This document shows, one piece after another, positions 36,204 to 47,960 of a stretch of DNA of 64,000 nt (position 1 is its first letter; each line of letters begins with the position of its first letter). This DNA comes from Sneathiella sedimenti (GTDB taxonomy: Bacteria; Pseudomonadota; Alphaproteobacteria; Sneathiellales; Sneathiellaceae). The DNA lies in contig NZ_JAFLNC010000005.1 in the NCBI RefSeq assembly GCF_017313765.1, positions 372,001 through 436,000 on the forward strand. The letters are read 5' to 3'. The translations under genes and the position numbers were made by a program. The notes beneath the pieces were generated by a model. The model saw nothing but the letters and a program-made list of their open reading frames with translations. It did not search any database and was not told where the DNA came from.

Positions 36204-37676
36204 CTAATTTTGCGGCCAGGGCAAGGAATAGGTCTTTACGTTGGTGAAAAATTTCATTGCCTCAAGTACGCCTTCCTTAACACCGTTTCCTGAATCCTTG
36301 ATTCCGCCAAAGGGCGACATCTCGATTCGATAGCCCGGCTGTTCCCAGATGTTCACTGTCCCAACGTCGAGCCCATCGATAAAACACGTGATGCGGTCAA
36401 GCCGGTTGGTACAGACCCCCGCAGAAAGACCGAAGGGTGTCGAGTTCGAGATTTTGATCAAGGCCTCATCGTCATTCGGCACCCGGACTATCGGTATGAT
36501 CGGGCCAAAGGTTTCATCGAACACAAGTTCGCTGTCATGCGGCACATGGTCGATAACAATCGGCGGCAGAAGCGCCCCTTCCCGGCCAGGATGATAAAGT
36601 ATTTTCGCACCTTGTTTCTCCGCCAGGAATACCCTCTTTTCAAAGGTCTCTGCCGCCTGTTCATGGATGACACAGCCGAGCTGCGTCTCCGGGTCCTCTG
36701 GATCCCCAAACTTAATTTTCTTTGCAATTTCAAGGATATGCGGAACAATCTTGTCGGCGACATTTTCCTGGACAAGGATTCGCTTGATTGCCGTGCAGCG
36801 CTGTCCTGAATTACCCGTCGCGCCCGCAACCGCAATTTCGGCCGCCTTGATCAACTCCGCGTCACTCAGATCATCCAGAACGATCAGCGGATCATTGCCG
36901 CCGAGTTCCAGCGCGAGACGCTTGTAACCCGCTTTCTCGGCAATCATCTTGCCGACCGGCACACCGCCCGTGAAGGTAACGATATCCGCATGTTTGTTGA
37001 CGATCATTTCTTCGCCAATATCCTGCGGCCAGCCCGTCACAACCTGGAACATCTGGTGCGGCAGCCCCGCCTCATAGAGAATATCGGCCAAGGCGATCGC
37101 GGTGAGCGGTGTCTGTTCTGTCGGTTTGCAGACGACGCAGTTATTTGTCGCGATCGCCGGTGCGATTTTGTGCGACACCATATTGAGCGGATGGTTAAAC
37201 GGCGTGATTGCAGAAATCACATTGACTGGTTCGCGCTTGGTGTAGATTTTCCGCGCCTTGCCATGGGGCGTGAGATCGCAGGAAAAAATCTGCCCGTCAT
37301 CGAGAATGGCCAGCTGACCCGCGAGCATGAAGACATCATAAGCCCGGCCCGTCTCATAGAGCGCGTGCTGGTGACAGATTCCAAGCTCTAGTGTGATGAC
37401 TTTCGCAAGCTGTTCACGTCGTGCCCGGATAAGCTCCGCCGCCTTGAACAGGATCTGCTGCCGTTCGTAACGCGTCAGCGTCGCGCGGTAGTTCGCCGCA
37501 ATCTCGAACGCCTCACGCGCATGTTCCGCATTTCCGGCGGGCACGGTGCCAATCACTTCGTTGGTATAGGGGTAACGAACCTCGACCACGTCCTTGGTCG
37601 ATACCTTCTTTCCGCCGATACGCATCGCCTCAACAATAACCGGCCGAGCGGATTTTGATGCTGTCATCTTGTTCAT
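36204..37676 (-). CDS. phnY: Phosphonoacetaldehyde dehydrogenase
   Basis: 490 residues of the aldehyde-dehydrogenase superfamily: [24 protein letters not shown], the [13 protein letters not shown] glutamate region and the catalytic Cys in [13 protein letters not shown]. Between phnA and the transporter genes, it should oxidise phosphonoacetaldehyde, made by PhnW, to phosphonoacetate with NAD. Start overlaps the phnA stop by 4 nt. Enzyme specificity is taken from operon context. Confidence 0.88.
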   Translation of the reverse strand: MNKMTASKSARPVIVEAMRIGGKKVSTKDVVEVRYPYTNEVIGTVPAGNAEHAREAFEIAANYRATLTRYERQQILFKAAELIRARREQLAKVITLELGICHQHALYETGRAYDVFMLAGQLAILDDGQIFSCDLTPHGKARKIYTKREPVNVISAITPFNHPLNMVSHKIAPAIATNNCVVCKPTEQTPLTAIALADILYEAGLPHQMFQVVTGWPQDIGEEMIVNKHADIVTFTGGVPVGKMIAEKAGYKRLALELGGNDPLIVLDDLSDAELIKAAEIAVAGATGNSGQRCTAIKRILVQENVADKIVPHILEIAKKIKFGDPEDPETQLGCVIHEQAAETFEKRVFLAEKQGAKILYHPGREGALLPPIVIDHVPHDSELVFDETFGPIIPIVRVPNDDEALIKISNSTPFGLSAGVCTNRLDRITCFIDGLDVGTVNIWEQPGYRIEMSPFGGIKDSGNGVKEGVLEAMKFFTNVKTYSLPWPQN

Positions 37677-38938
37677 TTCGCGGAAACGAGCGCCGCAGCG
37701 CGCGTTGCATAGTAGTAAGCGTCGAAATTACGGAGCGTCGGTTTTTCCGGCAAGTCCGGCATGGCGACATTCACGATAAAGGGCACGACCTGCTCGCTGA
37801 TCCCGCCATGGGAACGAAGCGGCACCTCAAGGCCGGAAAGGTCATGACGGTCCGCTGAAGTCCCGAGTACCTGGTTCTCTCCGGACACAATCACAATATC
37901 TCCAATCCGGTCCGGCGGAAGCTGGAACCGTTCGGCAGCGGCCGCCTTGTCGAGAACGAGTTCAATGCCCTTTGTTGCCTCAAGCTTGGCAATCACGGCC
38001 GCCTGGTCAACGTCCGGCGTGAGATAGGCTGTCGCGAAGGAACCGAGTGCGCCATGATGCACGACATAGGGATCGGTGATCGGCAGGATCACGCGGCTCG
38101 CCCCGTTTCCGATTTCCTTATCCAGCAGGTCCTGCAGGTAAATCACATCCGGCGTACCATCGGCTTTATGCTTGGGTTTCATGCCGTGATCCGCAGTGAC
38201 GACAATCGCCGCGCCGAGTGCATCAAGCTGACCAAGGTAGGAATCAAACATTTCATAGAAGGCATTGGCGTCCTTCGTTCCCGGCGCGGCCTTATGCTGC
38301 ACATAATCGGTTGTTGTCAGATACATCAGATCCGGCTTGAAGGAAGTCATCAACTTCACGCCGGCATTGAAGACATATTCGGAAAGTTCCGCCGAATAGA
38401 CAGACGGCACCGGAATATCAAGGCTCTCGGATGCATTGTCGATGCCATGTTCAGCCAGGGTGGTCGTATCGGATTTCTCTGTCGAGAAACAGAGCGCCCG
38501 CCCCTCGTCGAACTTGAGCCCATGACCGAGCAATGCCCGGAGCTTGTCCTTTGCTGTGACGATGGCGATGCGCGCACCTGTATCATAGAAACTCTTGAAG
38601 ATCGTCGGCACCCGAAGGAAGCGCGTGTCGTTCATCATCACTTCCTCCCCGGTTTCCGGATCCAGGAGGAAGTTACCGCAAATTCCATGGACGGCGGGGG
38701 GCTGTCCCGTCGCAATCGACATATTATTCGGGTTGGTAAAACTCGGGATCACGCAATGAGCCAGATTCATGGTCCCGGTCTCACGTATACGCTTCATCGT
38801 CGGCATTACGCCAGCGTCAATCGCGGCATCTATATAGGCCGGTTCGCAGCCATCAAGGCAGATTACCACTGCTGTCCGGTTCGGGAAAGGATACGTCCGG
38901 TCGTTCACAGTAACACCGCTCAGGGACATTTTATTCAT
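37673..38938 (-). CDS. phnA: Phosphonoacetate hydrolase
   Basis: 421 residues in the alkaline-phosphatase superfamily. The metal site begins in [15 protein letters not shown]; the nucleophile Thr is in [12 protein letters not shown]; the second metal-binding part is [17 protein letters not shown]. It splits the C-P bond of phosphonoacetate, giving acetate and phosphate. Follows phnW and precedes phnY, completing the phosphonoacetate route. Confidence 0.92.
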   Translation of the reverse strand: MNKMSLSGVTVNDRTYPFPNRTAVVICLDGCEPAYIDAAIDAGVMPTMKRIRETGTMNLAHCVIPSFTNPNNMSIATGQPPAVHGICGNFLLDPETGEEVMMNDTRFLRVPTIFKSFYDTGARIAIVTAKDKLRALLGHGLKFDEGRALCFSTEKSDTTTLAEHGIDNASESLDIPVPSVYSAELSEYVFNAGVKLMTSFKPDLMYLTTTDYVQHKAAPGTKDANAFYEMFDSYLGQLDALGAAIVVTADHGMKPKHKADGTPDVIYLQDLLDKEIGNGASRVILPITDPYVVHHGALGSFATAYLTPDVDQAAVIAKLEATKGIELVLDKAAAAERFQLPPDRIGDIVIVSGENQVLGTSADRHDLSGLEVPLRSHGGISEQVVPFIVNVAMPDLPEKPTLRNFDAYYYATRAAALVSAK

Positions 38939-38967
38939 CGTATTTTCTAAACTCCAATTCAGATATT

Positions 38968-40170
38968 TCAGGCCGCCAGACGGGCACGTTCTTTCAGCGC
39001 GGCTTCAGGCGGGCTTGCGCTATCGACATTCATTTCTTCTAGGGATTCGCGCGCCGCCGTCACAACACGGTGCATCACCTGTTCATCAAGCCGACCAATA
39101 CAGCCAATCCGGAAACTGTCCACCACCGTCAGCTTACCAGGATAAATGATAAAGCCCCGGGCCTTCATCAAGTCGTAAAAGCGGGGAAAGCTGAAATTGG
39201 CATGCGCTGGATTAAAAAAGGTAACGATAATCGGCGAAAGCCAGCGGTCCTTCAGCAAGGTTTCAAAACCAAGGTCGCGCATGCCTGCCACCATAACGTC
39301 CCTGTTGCGTTCATATCGCGCAAGCCGGGCCGGTGCGCCGCCTTCGGCCTCGTGCAATTCCAGTGCCTTCATAAAGGCCGCAACAGTGTGGGTTGGCGGC
39401 GTAAAGCGCCACTGCCCTGTTTTCTTGAAATTAACCCATTGGGCATGCGCATCCAGGCTGAGGGAATGGCTATTACCTTTCGCGGTTTCCAGCTCGGATT
39501 TGCGGGCAATGATAAAGCCGAACCCCGGTACGCCCTCTATGCATTTGTTGGCGGAGGAGACCATTGCTTCATACTTGATCTCCCGGACATCAAGCGGGAG
39601 CGCGCCAAAAGCACTCATCGAATCAATCAGAAGCTTGCGTCCTGCGGCTTCAACAACCTCGGAAATTTCCTGCACCGGATTAAGGATACCGGAACTTGTC
39701 TCACAATGGACAAGGACAACATGCGTTATCGTCGGATCTCCGGTCAGGGCTGCGGCCACTTCATCTCCACGCGGCGGCATATAGTCCCCTTTATCAATAA
39801 CCGCGTGTTCCCGGCCAAGATAGGAGAGCGTTTCAACAATCCGCTTCCCATAGGCGCCATTGACCAGCACCAGCGTCTTGCTGTCCGGTCCCAAAAAGGA
39901 CCCCAGCATTGCCTCAACAGCGAAGGTGCCACTCCCTTGCATGGGAACACAGTCAAAGTCACCGCTCTCATTACCGGCAATGGCAAGCAGCTTTTCACAA
40001 AGCGCCGCTGTCATCGCCCGGAAATCGCCATCCCATGACCCCCAATCCTTCAGCATCGCCTGCTTGACATCAAAGGACGTGGTTAATGGACCCGGGGTGA
40101 GCAGATAAGGCTCGCCCATATGGGGTGGCGGAAACGCTGCACCTGACTGCAATTCCTGATCCATTTTCAT
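38968..40170 (-). CDS. phnW: 2-Aminoethylphosphonate-pyruvate transaminase
   Basis: About 400 residues, PLP class V. Start [20 protein letters not shown] is the usual PhnW opening, and the PLP-binding Lys is in [15 protein letters not shown]. It converts 2-aminoethylphosphonate and pyruvate to phosphonoacetaldehyde and alanine. I place the start at ATG 40170, with GAGGG upstream; the ORF continues further 5' without coding character. First gene of the phn operon and divergent from the LysR gene. Confidence 0.92.
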   Translation of the reverse strand: MKMDQELQSGAAFPPPHMGEPYLLTPGPLTTSFDVKQAMLKDWGSWDGDFRAMTAALCEKLLAIAGNESGDFDCVPMQGSGTFAVEAMLGSFLGPDSKTLVLVNGAYGKRIVETLSYLGREHAVIDKGDYMPPRGDEVAAALTGDPTITHVVLVHCETSSGILNPVQEISEVVEAAGRKLLIDSMSAFGALPLDVREIKYEAMVSSANKCIEGVPGFGFIIARKSELETAKGNSHSLSLDAHAQWVNFKKTGQWRFTPPTHTVAAFMKALELHEAEGGAPARLARYERNRDVMVAGMRDLGFETLLKDRWLSPIIVTFFNPAHANFSFPRFYDLMKARGFIIYPGKLTVVDSFRIGCIGRLDEQVMHRVVTAARESLEEMNVDSASPPEAALKERARLAA

Positions 40171-40267
40171 CGCGTCAAACCCTCGCCGTAAAAAAAGAAT
40201 TAACCAATAGTGATCCAAAATCTAATTAACAACGTAATATATGTAAAATCGTTATTTAAAATCGTTC

Positions 40268-40286
40268 TATAATTTAAATCGATACA
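40268..40286. promoter_or_regulatory. Shared phn promoter motif, copy 2
   Basis: TATAATTTAAATCGATACA, centred between the phnW and LysR start codons (57 bp from lysR). It contains ATCGAT and TTTAAA palindromes. It is the best candidate operator for the LysR regulator, controlling both its own gene and phnW. Confidence 0.6.
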
Positions 40287-40342
40287 TATGGCCTTCAATC
40301 CTTGTCTAAGCTATACTGTCGGTACACTGGATTGGAAAAAAT

Positions 40343-41221
40343 ATGCGGTATGTACAGCTTCGTGCTTTTCACTACGTCGCCACTCAAGGGGGCTTTTCGC
40401 GTGCGGCCGAAGCACTATCCTTGACCCAGCCGGCCATATCGGATCAGGTGCGTAAACTAGAGACTGAGTATGACGTTTTGTTGTTTAATCGACAAAAGAA
40501 ACAGGTCAGTCTAACAGATTTTGGCAAGAAACTTCTCGAAATTACCCATCGGATGTTCGATATTGAGCATCAGGCCCACGAACTATTATCGGAATCACGG
40601 GCATTGGGGTCTGCAAAGCTGAGGATAATTGCCGATTCAGTGCAGCATCTTCATCCTGTACTGGGCCCCTTCCGCCAGCAGTTTCCGGAGGTGTTTATCT
40701 CCGTCAGCACCGGCAATACCCCGGAAATTATTGAAAAACTCTGCAGTTATGAGGCAGATGTAGGTGTATTGGGAGAAATTCCGGAATCGCGCGATTTCGA
40801 TATTGTAAAACTGAGTTCGACTCCGATTATTGCCTTTGCCTCGAAAAGGAGTTCTGCGGGTAAACTTAAATCCATTTCCTTGGAGGAACTGGTGACCAAG
40901 CCCCTTGTACTTCGGGAAAAGGGATCAAAAACCCGTCAGAAACTTGAGCAGATTGCTGCCGCTGCGGGCCTCACTCTTAAACCCTCGATTGAGGCGGTGG
41001 GTCGGGAAGCTATCCGTGAAATCGTCGCGAGCGGCGCCGGCATCGGAATCGTTTCAGAGGCCGAATTCGGCTATGACGAGCGGCTTTGCAAGATCCCGAT
41101 TTCAGGATGCAAACCGCTGATGGATGAAGCGCTGATCTGCTTGAAGGAACGCAGCAAGGGCAATTTGGTGAGCGCATTCATGGAAATGGCGCATGATCGT
41201 ATTTCGCTGAAGAGAGCTTAA
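40343..41221 (+). CDS. LysR-family regulator of the phosphonate genes
   Basis: 292 residues. N-terminal helix-turn-helix (FHYVATQGGFSRAAEALSLTQPAISDQVRKLE) and a C-terminal ligand-binding domain with periplasmic-binding-protein fold (residues 90-290). It sits between the two phosphonate arms, divergent to phnW. It probably senses 2-aminoethylphosphonate or an intermediate and activates the phn genes. It converges with the HD gene with only 7 bp between stops. Confidence 0.9.
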   Translation: MRYVQLRAFHYVATQGGFSRAAEALSLTQPAISDQVRKLETEYDVLLFNRQKKQVSLTDFGKKLLEITHRMFDIEHQAHELLSESRALGSAKLRIIADSVQHLHPVLGPFRQQFPEVFISVSTGNTPEIIEKLCSYEADVGVLGEIPESRDFDIVKLSSTPIIAFASKRSSAGKLKSISLEELVTKPLVLREKGSKTRQKLEQIAAAAGLTLKPSIEAVGREAIREIVASGAGIGIVSEAEFGYDERLCKIPISGCKPLMDEALICLKERSKGNLVSAFMEMAHDRISLKRA

Positions 41222-41228
41222 GCGAAAC

Positions 41229-43002
<1,774 letters not shown>

Positions 43003-43005
43003 TCA

Positions 43006-45459
43006 TCACGATTTAATCTTCTTCATCCCTGGGTCGTAAAGCGGTTCCAGATGCACCTGACACGGTACGCGGGTTAGCGCCACATCCAGCTCATACCTGC
43101 CATCGAGCACGAACTCCGCGTCCACGCCCTCCGGATTGCGAACATATCCATAGCCAATGGATTTTGCAATTGTATGACCATAGCCTCCACTGGAAAGCCA
43201 ACCGACACGCTTGCCATTTCGGTAGATTGTCTCCCGTCCGAGCAGGACAACATCCGGGTCATCAACCGTAAAGCAGGCGAGCATTTTCTTGACGCCCGCC
43301 GCCTTCTGCGTCTCGATTGCCGCACGCCCCTTGAAATCGCGGCCTGATTTCAGTTTCACGGCCCAGCCAAGCCCGGCCTCAATCGGGGTGTGATCCGGGC
43401 CGATATCCGCCCCCCAGGCGCGATAACCCTTTTCCAGGCGGCAGCTTTCGATCGTCCGATATCCTGCATTCGAAAGACCGGAAGGCGCCCCGGCCGTCAT
43501 CAGGGCATCATATACGGCAGCTGCGTGACCAACAGGCATATGAAGCTCCCAGCCGAGTTCCCCCATATAGGTCAGGCGGAGGGCCATAACGGGATGGCCC
43601 GCGATCTCGATCATTCTGCCGGTCGCAAAGGGGAAGCCTTCATGGGAAATATCATCATTCGTGACCTGCGACAGAATTTCCCGCGATAATGGCCCCATCA
43701 GCGAGAGGACGGATCGCTTCTCGGTAATATCGCTCAAGGCGATCGTCATATTCGGCGGAATATTTCTCAAGATCCAGTTGTAATCATGGGTCGCGAAACC
43801 GGTTCCCGTCACGATATAGAATTCATTCTGGTCAAGGCGTGTCACGGTCAGGTCGCATTCAATCCCGCCCCGGTCATTCAGCATCTGGGTATAGATAACA
43901 GACCCGGGCGGCCGCAGCACGTTGCCTGCCGCGATCCAGTCCAATGCAGCGGCGGCATGCGGTCCGGTAAGATGAAATTTCGCGAAGGATGTCTGGTCAA
44001 TCAGAACCGCGGCCTCCCGCGTCGCCTTATGCTCCCGCGCGACGGCCTTGAACCAGTTTTGCCGGCTGAAGCTGTAGGTATCCTCCGGCGTCTCTCCCGC
44101 TTCTACATCCGCAAACCAGTTCGGCCGTTCCCACCCGAGCTTCTCACCGAAACAAGCACCAGCGGCTTTCAGTTTGTCGTAGAGTGGCGAGGTTCGAAAC
44201 GGCCGGCCGCTTTGATGCTCCTCATGCGGCCAGGCCATGGTGTAATGCTTGCCATAGGCCTCAACGGTGCGTTTTTTGATCCAGTCGGCGTCGAAATGCG
44301 GCTTGCCGAAACGGCGGATATCGACAGCCCAAAGGTCATAGGGAGGCTCTCCTTTCGCCACCCACTCGGCGAGGACCATCCCCGCGCCGCCGCCCGAGGC
44401 GATACCAAAAGCATTAAAACCGGCACCGACAAAGAAGTTTTTAAGTTCCGGCGCTTCCCCCAGGATAAAATTTCCATCCGGTGTAAAGCTTTCCGGCCCA
44501 TTGACCAGTTCCTTGATCCCGGTAGTCTCCAGCGCCGGGACGCGGCCAAGAGCGAGTTCCATCATCGGCTCAAAATGGTCAAAGTCGGATTGCAGCAGGG
44601 TAAAATGGAAATCTTCCGGAATGCCGGCTTCCGCCCACAGCACGGGGTTGGGCTCATACCCGCCCATGACCAGGCCGCCGACCTCCTCTTTATAATAGGT
44701 CAGCCGGTCGGGATCGCGCAGCGTTGGCAAGTTACGTGGCATATCCTTGATCGGTTCGGTTATCAGATATTGATGCTGGACCGGGACCAACGGCACATTT
44801 ACGCCGAAACGGCCGGCGAATTCCCGCGTCCATTGCCCAGCGCAACAGATTACGACCTCACATTCAATAAATCCTTTATCCGTCTGTACACCCTTGATTT
44901 TCCCGCGCTCTATCCGGATGTCCGTTACAGCCGTATCCTCAAATATCGTCGCACCGGCCATCCGTGCACCCTTCGCAAGTGCTTGCGTGATATCGGACGG
45001 ATTGGCCTGCCCGTCGGTCGGGAGGAACGCGGCCCCGACAACATCCTCCACCGTCATGATGGGCCAGAGTTCCCTCGCCTCCGCTGGTGTTAAGAGCTGC
45101 ATATCCAGGCCAAAGGACTGGGCGGTGGTTGCCTGACGCTTGACTTCTTCCCAGCGCGCATCGTTACAGGCAAGACGGAGGCCGCCGTTCATCTTCCATC
45201 CCGTGGCGAGCCCGGTTTCCTCTTCCAACCGGTTGTAGAGATCAACAGAGTAACCCAGAAGTTCCGTGATATTGGCGTTGGACCGAAGCTGACCCACCAG
45301 CCCCGCGGCATGGAAGGTCGTTCCCGAGGTGAGTTTTTTCCGCTCCAGCAGGACCGTATCCGTCCAGCCGAGCTTCGCCAGATGATAGGCCGTGGAACAG
45401 CCGACAATTCCGCCACCAATCACAACCGCCCGCGCCGTCGTCGGTAAATCTTTCGCCAT
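43006..45459 (-). CDS. FAD dehydrogenase with GcvT-like domain (dimethylglycine/sarcosine dehydrogenase-like)
   Basis: 817 residues: FAD-binding start AVVIGGGIVGCSTAYHLAKLG; TSGTTFHAAG, where the His is the covalent FAD site in dimethylglycine dehydrogenase; then FVGAGFNAFGIASGGGAG near residue 345; and a folate-binding GcvT domain (residues about 430-810, RSVLSLMGPLSREIL, LTYMGELGWELHMP). It should demethylate a secondary or tertiary amine, passing one-carbon units to tetrahydrofolate. In this operon an N-methylated phosphonate, or a betaine/dimethylglycine product of it, is a plausible substrate. Confidence 0.88.
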   Translation of the reverse strand: MAKDLPTTARAVVIGGGIVGCSTAYHLAKLGWTDTVLLERKKLTSGTTFHAAGLVGQLRSNANITELLGYSVDLYNRLEEETGLATGWKMNGGLRLACNDARWEEVKRQATTAQSFGLDMQLLTPAEARELWPIMTVEDVVGAAFLPTDGQANPSDITQALAKGARMAGATIFEDTAVTDIRIERGKIKGVQTDKGFIECEVVICCAGQWTREFAGRFGVNVPLVPVQHQYLITEPIKDMPRNLPTLRDPDRLTYYKEEVGGLVMGGYEPNPVLWAEAGIPEDFHFTLLQSDFDHFEPMMELALGRVPALETTGIKELVNGPESFTPDGNFILGEAPELKNFFVGAGFNAFGIASGGGAGMVLAEWVAKGEPPYDLWAVDIRRFGKPHFDADWIKKRTVEAYGKHYTMAWPHEEHQSGRPFRTSPLYDKLKAAGACFGEKLGWERPNWFADVEAGETPEDTYSFSRQNWFKAVAREHKATREAAVLIDQTSFAKFHLTGPHAAAALDWIAAGNVLRPPGSVIYTQMLNDRGGIECDLTVTRLDQNEFYIVTGTGFATHDYNWILRNIPPNMTIALSDITEKRSVLSLMGPLSREILSQVTNDDISHEGFPFATGRMIEIAGHPVMALRLTYMGELGWELHMPVGHAAAVYDALMTAGAPSGLSNAGYRTIESCRLEKGYRAWGADIGPDHTPIEAGLGWAVKLKSGRDFKGRAAIETQKAAGVKKMLACFTVDDPDVVLLGRETIYRNGKRVGWLSSGGYGHTIAKSIGYGYVRNPEGVDAEFVLDGRYELDVALTRVPCQVHLEPLYDPGMKKIKS

Positions 45460-46341
45460 TCAGAGATTGTCCTTCTTATAACTTTCGTACGCCGGCTCGA
45501 ACCGTTCAAGACAGCTCTGAGTATAGTGTCCATAGTCGAAATCAAGCTCGGAATAAATTTCCGATACCATGCTCCACATCACTTCCCGAAGAAGAGACGC
45601 AATCTTCATCGCCTGATACCGCCCCCAGAGGTCATCGTTGAGCGGTGCCTCGAAATAGCGTTCCAGCATCGATCTTTGCGAGCTTTCCGTGAAATCATTG
45701 TTGGACGCCAGCCCGGCAAGATCAAAAAGCGGTGTGTTAAAGCCCGCATACTCCCAGTCGATCAACCAGAGACGGTCACCGTCATCTATGAAATTGGCCG
45801 CCAGCAAGTCATTATGGCCAAAGACGATATCGTGGGGGCCGGACCGCGCCTCTGTCTCCGCCGTAGTTCTAAGATACTCGGTAATGCGGTTCTTATGGGG
45901 ACTATCGCTGTTGGTTATAAGGCGGGCATACTCCCGCAGCGTATGAAAGACCCAGAAAATCGGTGCAGGTCCGTGCAGGAATGCCGGAATGTCCCGGTGA
46001 CTGCGTCGGATCAGGCGGATCGCCCGATCACGCAAATCGTCATCGCGCAGATCCTCCGGAGCGAGTGTCCTCCCCACTATATACTCGAGAACCAGAACGC
46101 CCGGCTCACTATAAACAACCGCCGGCGAGATGCCCGCTGCCTGCGCGGCCTTGCTTGCCGCCAGCTCATGGGTGCGTGCAATATGATGGAACGGGATATC
46201 CTCCCCCAGACGAACGACATAGCGGCGTTCCCCCTCCGTCACGAGGAAGTTCGCATTCGTCATACCACCATCCAGCGGTTCAATGGACGGTGTCACTCGC
46301 CATAGAGAAAGCCCCGAAATTTTCTCATATGCCCATGTCAT
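45460..46341 (-). CDS. Choline/ethanolamine kinase-like phosphotransferase
   Basis: 293 residues of the protein-kinase-like/APH fold. N-terminal loop ..LDGGMTNANFLVTEGERRYVVRLGED.., catalytic motif VFGHNDLLAANFIDDGDRLWLIDWEYAG. Family members phosphorylate choline or ethanolamine, and some aminoglycosides. It directly precedes the flavoprotein gene (stop adjacent to start), heading the second phosphonate operon. It could phosphorylate choline or a related amino alcohol produced or imported with this pathway. Substrate not known. Confidence 0.82.
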   Translation of the reverse strand: MTWAYEKISGLSLWRVTPSIEPLDGGMTNANFLVTEGERRYVVRLGEDIPFHHIARTHELAASKAAQAAGISPAVVYSEPGVLVLEYIVGRTLAPEDLRDDDLRDRAIRLIRRSHRDIPAFLHGPAPIFWVFHTLREYARLITNSDSPHKNRITEYLRTTAETEARSGPHDIVFGHNDLLAANFIDDGDRLWLIDWEYAGFNTPLFDLAGLASNNDFTESSQRSMLERYFEAPLNDDLWGRYQAMKIASLLREVMWSMVSEIYSELDFDYGHYTQSCLERFEPAYESYKKDNL

Positions 46342-46778
46342 GCCACCATCCGTTACTATTATCAGGGTATCATATGACTACTATCGATTTGATACTAGGT
46401 GATTATGGCCCTTTCTACCTATCAAAGAATCACGCTTCGGCAAAGCTATCGATTGCTAGCTGAAAATTTCCGGCTGCAGTCAAGGAAAACCACATATCAG
46501 AAGATTACCGGCCTTTCCTGACACCTAAAATGGCATTGTCAAAAGACCCCAGCCCCGCGCAGCTGACGGGCTGTGGGCACTGATCTTGCCGGGGATAAAT
46601 TTATCGCCAGTGGATATCACGTAAGATTACCATGGAGTTGGTGACCAATTTCTCAGCCAGTTGAGAAACCATCTCAGTTTAGGAAACATTGGCCGCCAAA
46701 ATATCGCGGCTCTCTGCTCGAGATTCAGGCTCTCTTCCCTGCAGAAAGCCGTGTCATTTCGGTCATTTAGCGTCCCTG
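46342..46778. other. Upstream region of the second phosphonate operon
   Basis: 437 bp with no supportable gene. TATCGATTTGATA at 46382-46394 is 40 bp upstream of the choline-kinase-like start, and TATCGATTGC at 46447-46456 is a second partial copy. Both share TATCGATT with the reverse complement of the 19-bp phn motif. A GC-rich repeat (CAGCCC...GGGCTG) at about 46549-46572 has no T-run. The region also has to accommodate the end of the dehydrogenase transcript. Confidence 0.5.
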
Positions 46779-47741
46779 CTATAACGTGTCGGTTGGAGTT
46801 TTTCCTGCAAAGAAGGCATCCAGGTTATCGAGTGCCCGCGCGCCCATCGCATCACGTGTCTGCACCGTCGCGCTGCCGATATGGGGCAGCATGAAAACAT
46901 TCTCGAAGGCCGAGAAAGCCGGATTGCCCCCCGGCTCCGTTATGAAACAGTCTAGGCCAGCCGCAAAGATCTTGCCCGACGTCAGGGCTTTAATTAGTGC
47001 TGGTTCATCAACGAGCGCACCGCGCGCGGTATTCACAATAACCGCGCCATCTGGAAGCCGGGCAATACGCTCCGCATTAATCATTCCCGTCGTTTCCGGC
47101 GTCGCGGGGCAATGAAGGGACAGAAAATCAGCAACGGCTAGCAGGCTGTCGATGTCCTCGTGAAATTGCGCGCCTTGTTCTCGCTCCTTTGGCAGTCGCC
47201 GCCTGTTGAAGTAATGGACCTCCATATCGAAGCCGCGCGCTTTTCTGGCCATGGCCTGACCGACGCGACCCATTCCAATGATGCCAAGGCGTTGACCGGT
47301 AACCTGTTTGCCGACCATGAAGGACGGGCTCCAGAAATTCCACGCCCCTGACCGCACAATCCGGTCACCTTCAACCGCCCGCCGCGCCGCGCCGAGCATA
47401 AGCAGAAAGGCCGTTTCCGCCGTCGCATCGGAAAGAACATCCGGGGTATTCGTCACAACAATACCGCGCGCTTTCAGGGCATCGAGATTGCAATGATCAA
47501 CGCCAACGGAATGGTTCGCAATAATTTTAACACGGGGATCAAGTCTCGCTGCCACATCGGCCGTAAAAAGCTCCGAATGGCAGGGAAGGATCGCATCGAC
47601 CTTGGCGCTCATCTCAACAATTTCGTCAGCGCTATGCAGCCCGTCTTCGTAATTGATGATGGCGTCATAGTCTTTCGCCGCCCGTTCAAGTGATTTATCG
47701 GAAAGCTTACGCGTAATCCAAAGAACTTTCTCTGCCGCCAT
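46779..47741 (-). CDS. D-2-hydroxyacid dehydrogenase
   Basis: About 320 residues. NAD-binding motif LGIIGMGRVGQAMARKARG, the catalytic Arg region NTARGALVDEPAL, and the His segment MLPHIGSATVQTRDAMG. It reduces a 2-oxoacid to a D-2-hydroxyacid or the reverse (glyoxylate/hydroxypyruvate type by similarity). ATG 47741 lies 4 bp from the stop of the small membrane protein gene, suggesting one operon. Confidence 0.88.
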   Translation of the reverse strand: MAAEKVLWITRKLSDKSLERAAKDYDAIINYEDGLHSADEIVEMSAKVDAILPCHSELFTADVAARLDPRVKIIANHSVGVDHCNLDALKARGIVVTNTPDVLSDATAETAFLLMLGAARRAVEGDRIVRSGAWNFWSPSFMVGKQVTGQRLGIIGMGRVGQAMARKARGFDMEVHYFNRRRLPKEREQGAQFHEDIDSLLAVADFLSLHCPATPETTGMINAERIARLPDGAVIVNTARGALVDEPALIKALTSGKIFAAGLDCFITEPGGNPAFSAFENVFMLPHIGSATVQTRDAMGARALDNLDAFFAGKTPTDTL

Positions 47742-47745
47742 GGTG

Positions 47746-47943
47746 TCACTTCTTCCGCAGTGTTTCTTCCCAGTAATTATAGACGGCCATGGAGAGAACA
47801 AAAAGTGAGACGATCCAGAACGGCAGTCCTCCCCAGAAACCGGCAAAGCCGCTGGAGATGCTGAAGGCGAGGCCAAGAACGAAGGTCGCCACCAATGCTA
47901 TGCCGATGAATCCTAGGATTTTTTTGCTTATATCCGACAGCAT
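47746..47943 (-). CDS. Small two-helix membrane protein
   Basis: 65 residues with two hydrophobic helices (FIGIALVATFVLGLAF and FWGGLPFWIVSLFVLSMAVYNYW) and charged ends. Unknown function. Lies between amidase and hydroxyacid dehydrogenase genes with short gaps, so it is part of the same unit. It may be an accessory membrane peptide. Confidence 0.7.
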   Translation of the reverse strand: MLSDISKKILGFIGIALVATFVLGLAFSISSGFAGFWGGLPFWIVSLFVLSMAVYNYWEETLRKK

Positions 47944-47960
47944 TCCTTTTCTCCCTATCC

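Noticed and set aside
38054-38950. Long + strand ORF opposite phnA
   Set aside because: Antisense to phosphonoacetate hydrolase, which has complete motifs.
39070-40038. Long + strand ORF opposite phnW
   Set aside because: Shadow of the transaminase gene, with no domain.
43786-45093. Long + strand ORF (435 codons) opposite the FAD dehydrogenase
   Set aside because: Entirely inside a clear flavoprotein gene on the other strand; no domain or ribosome site.
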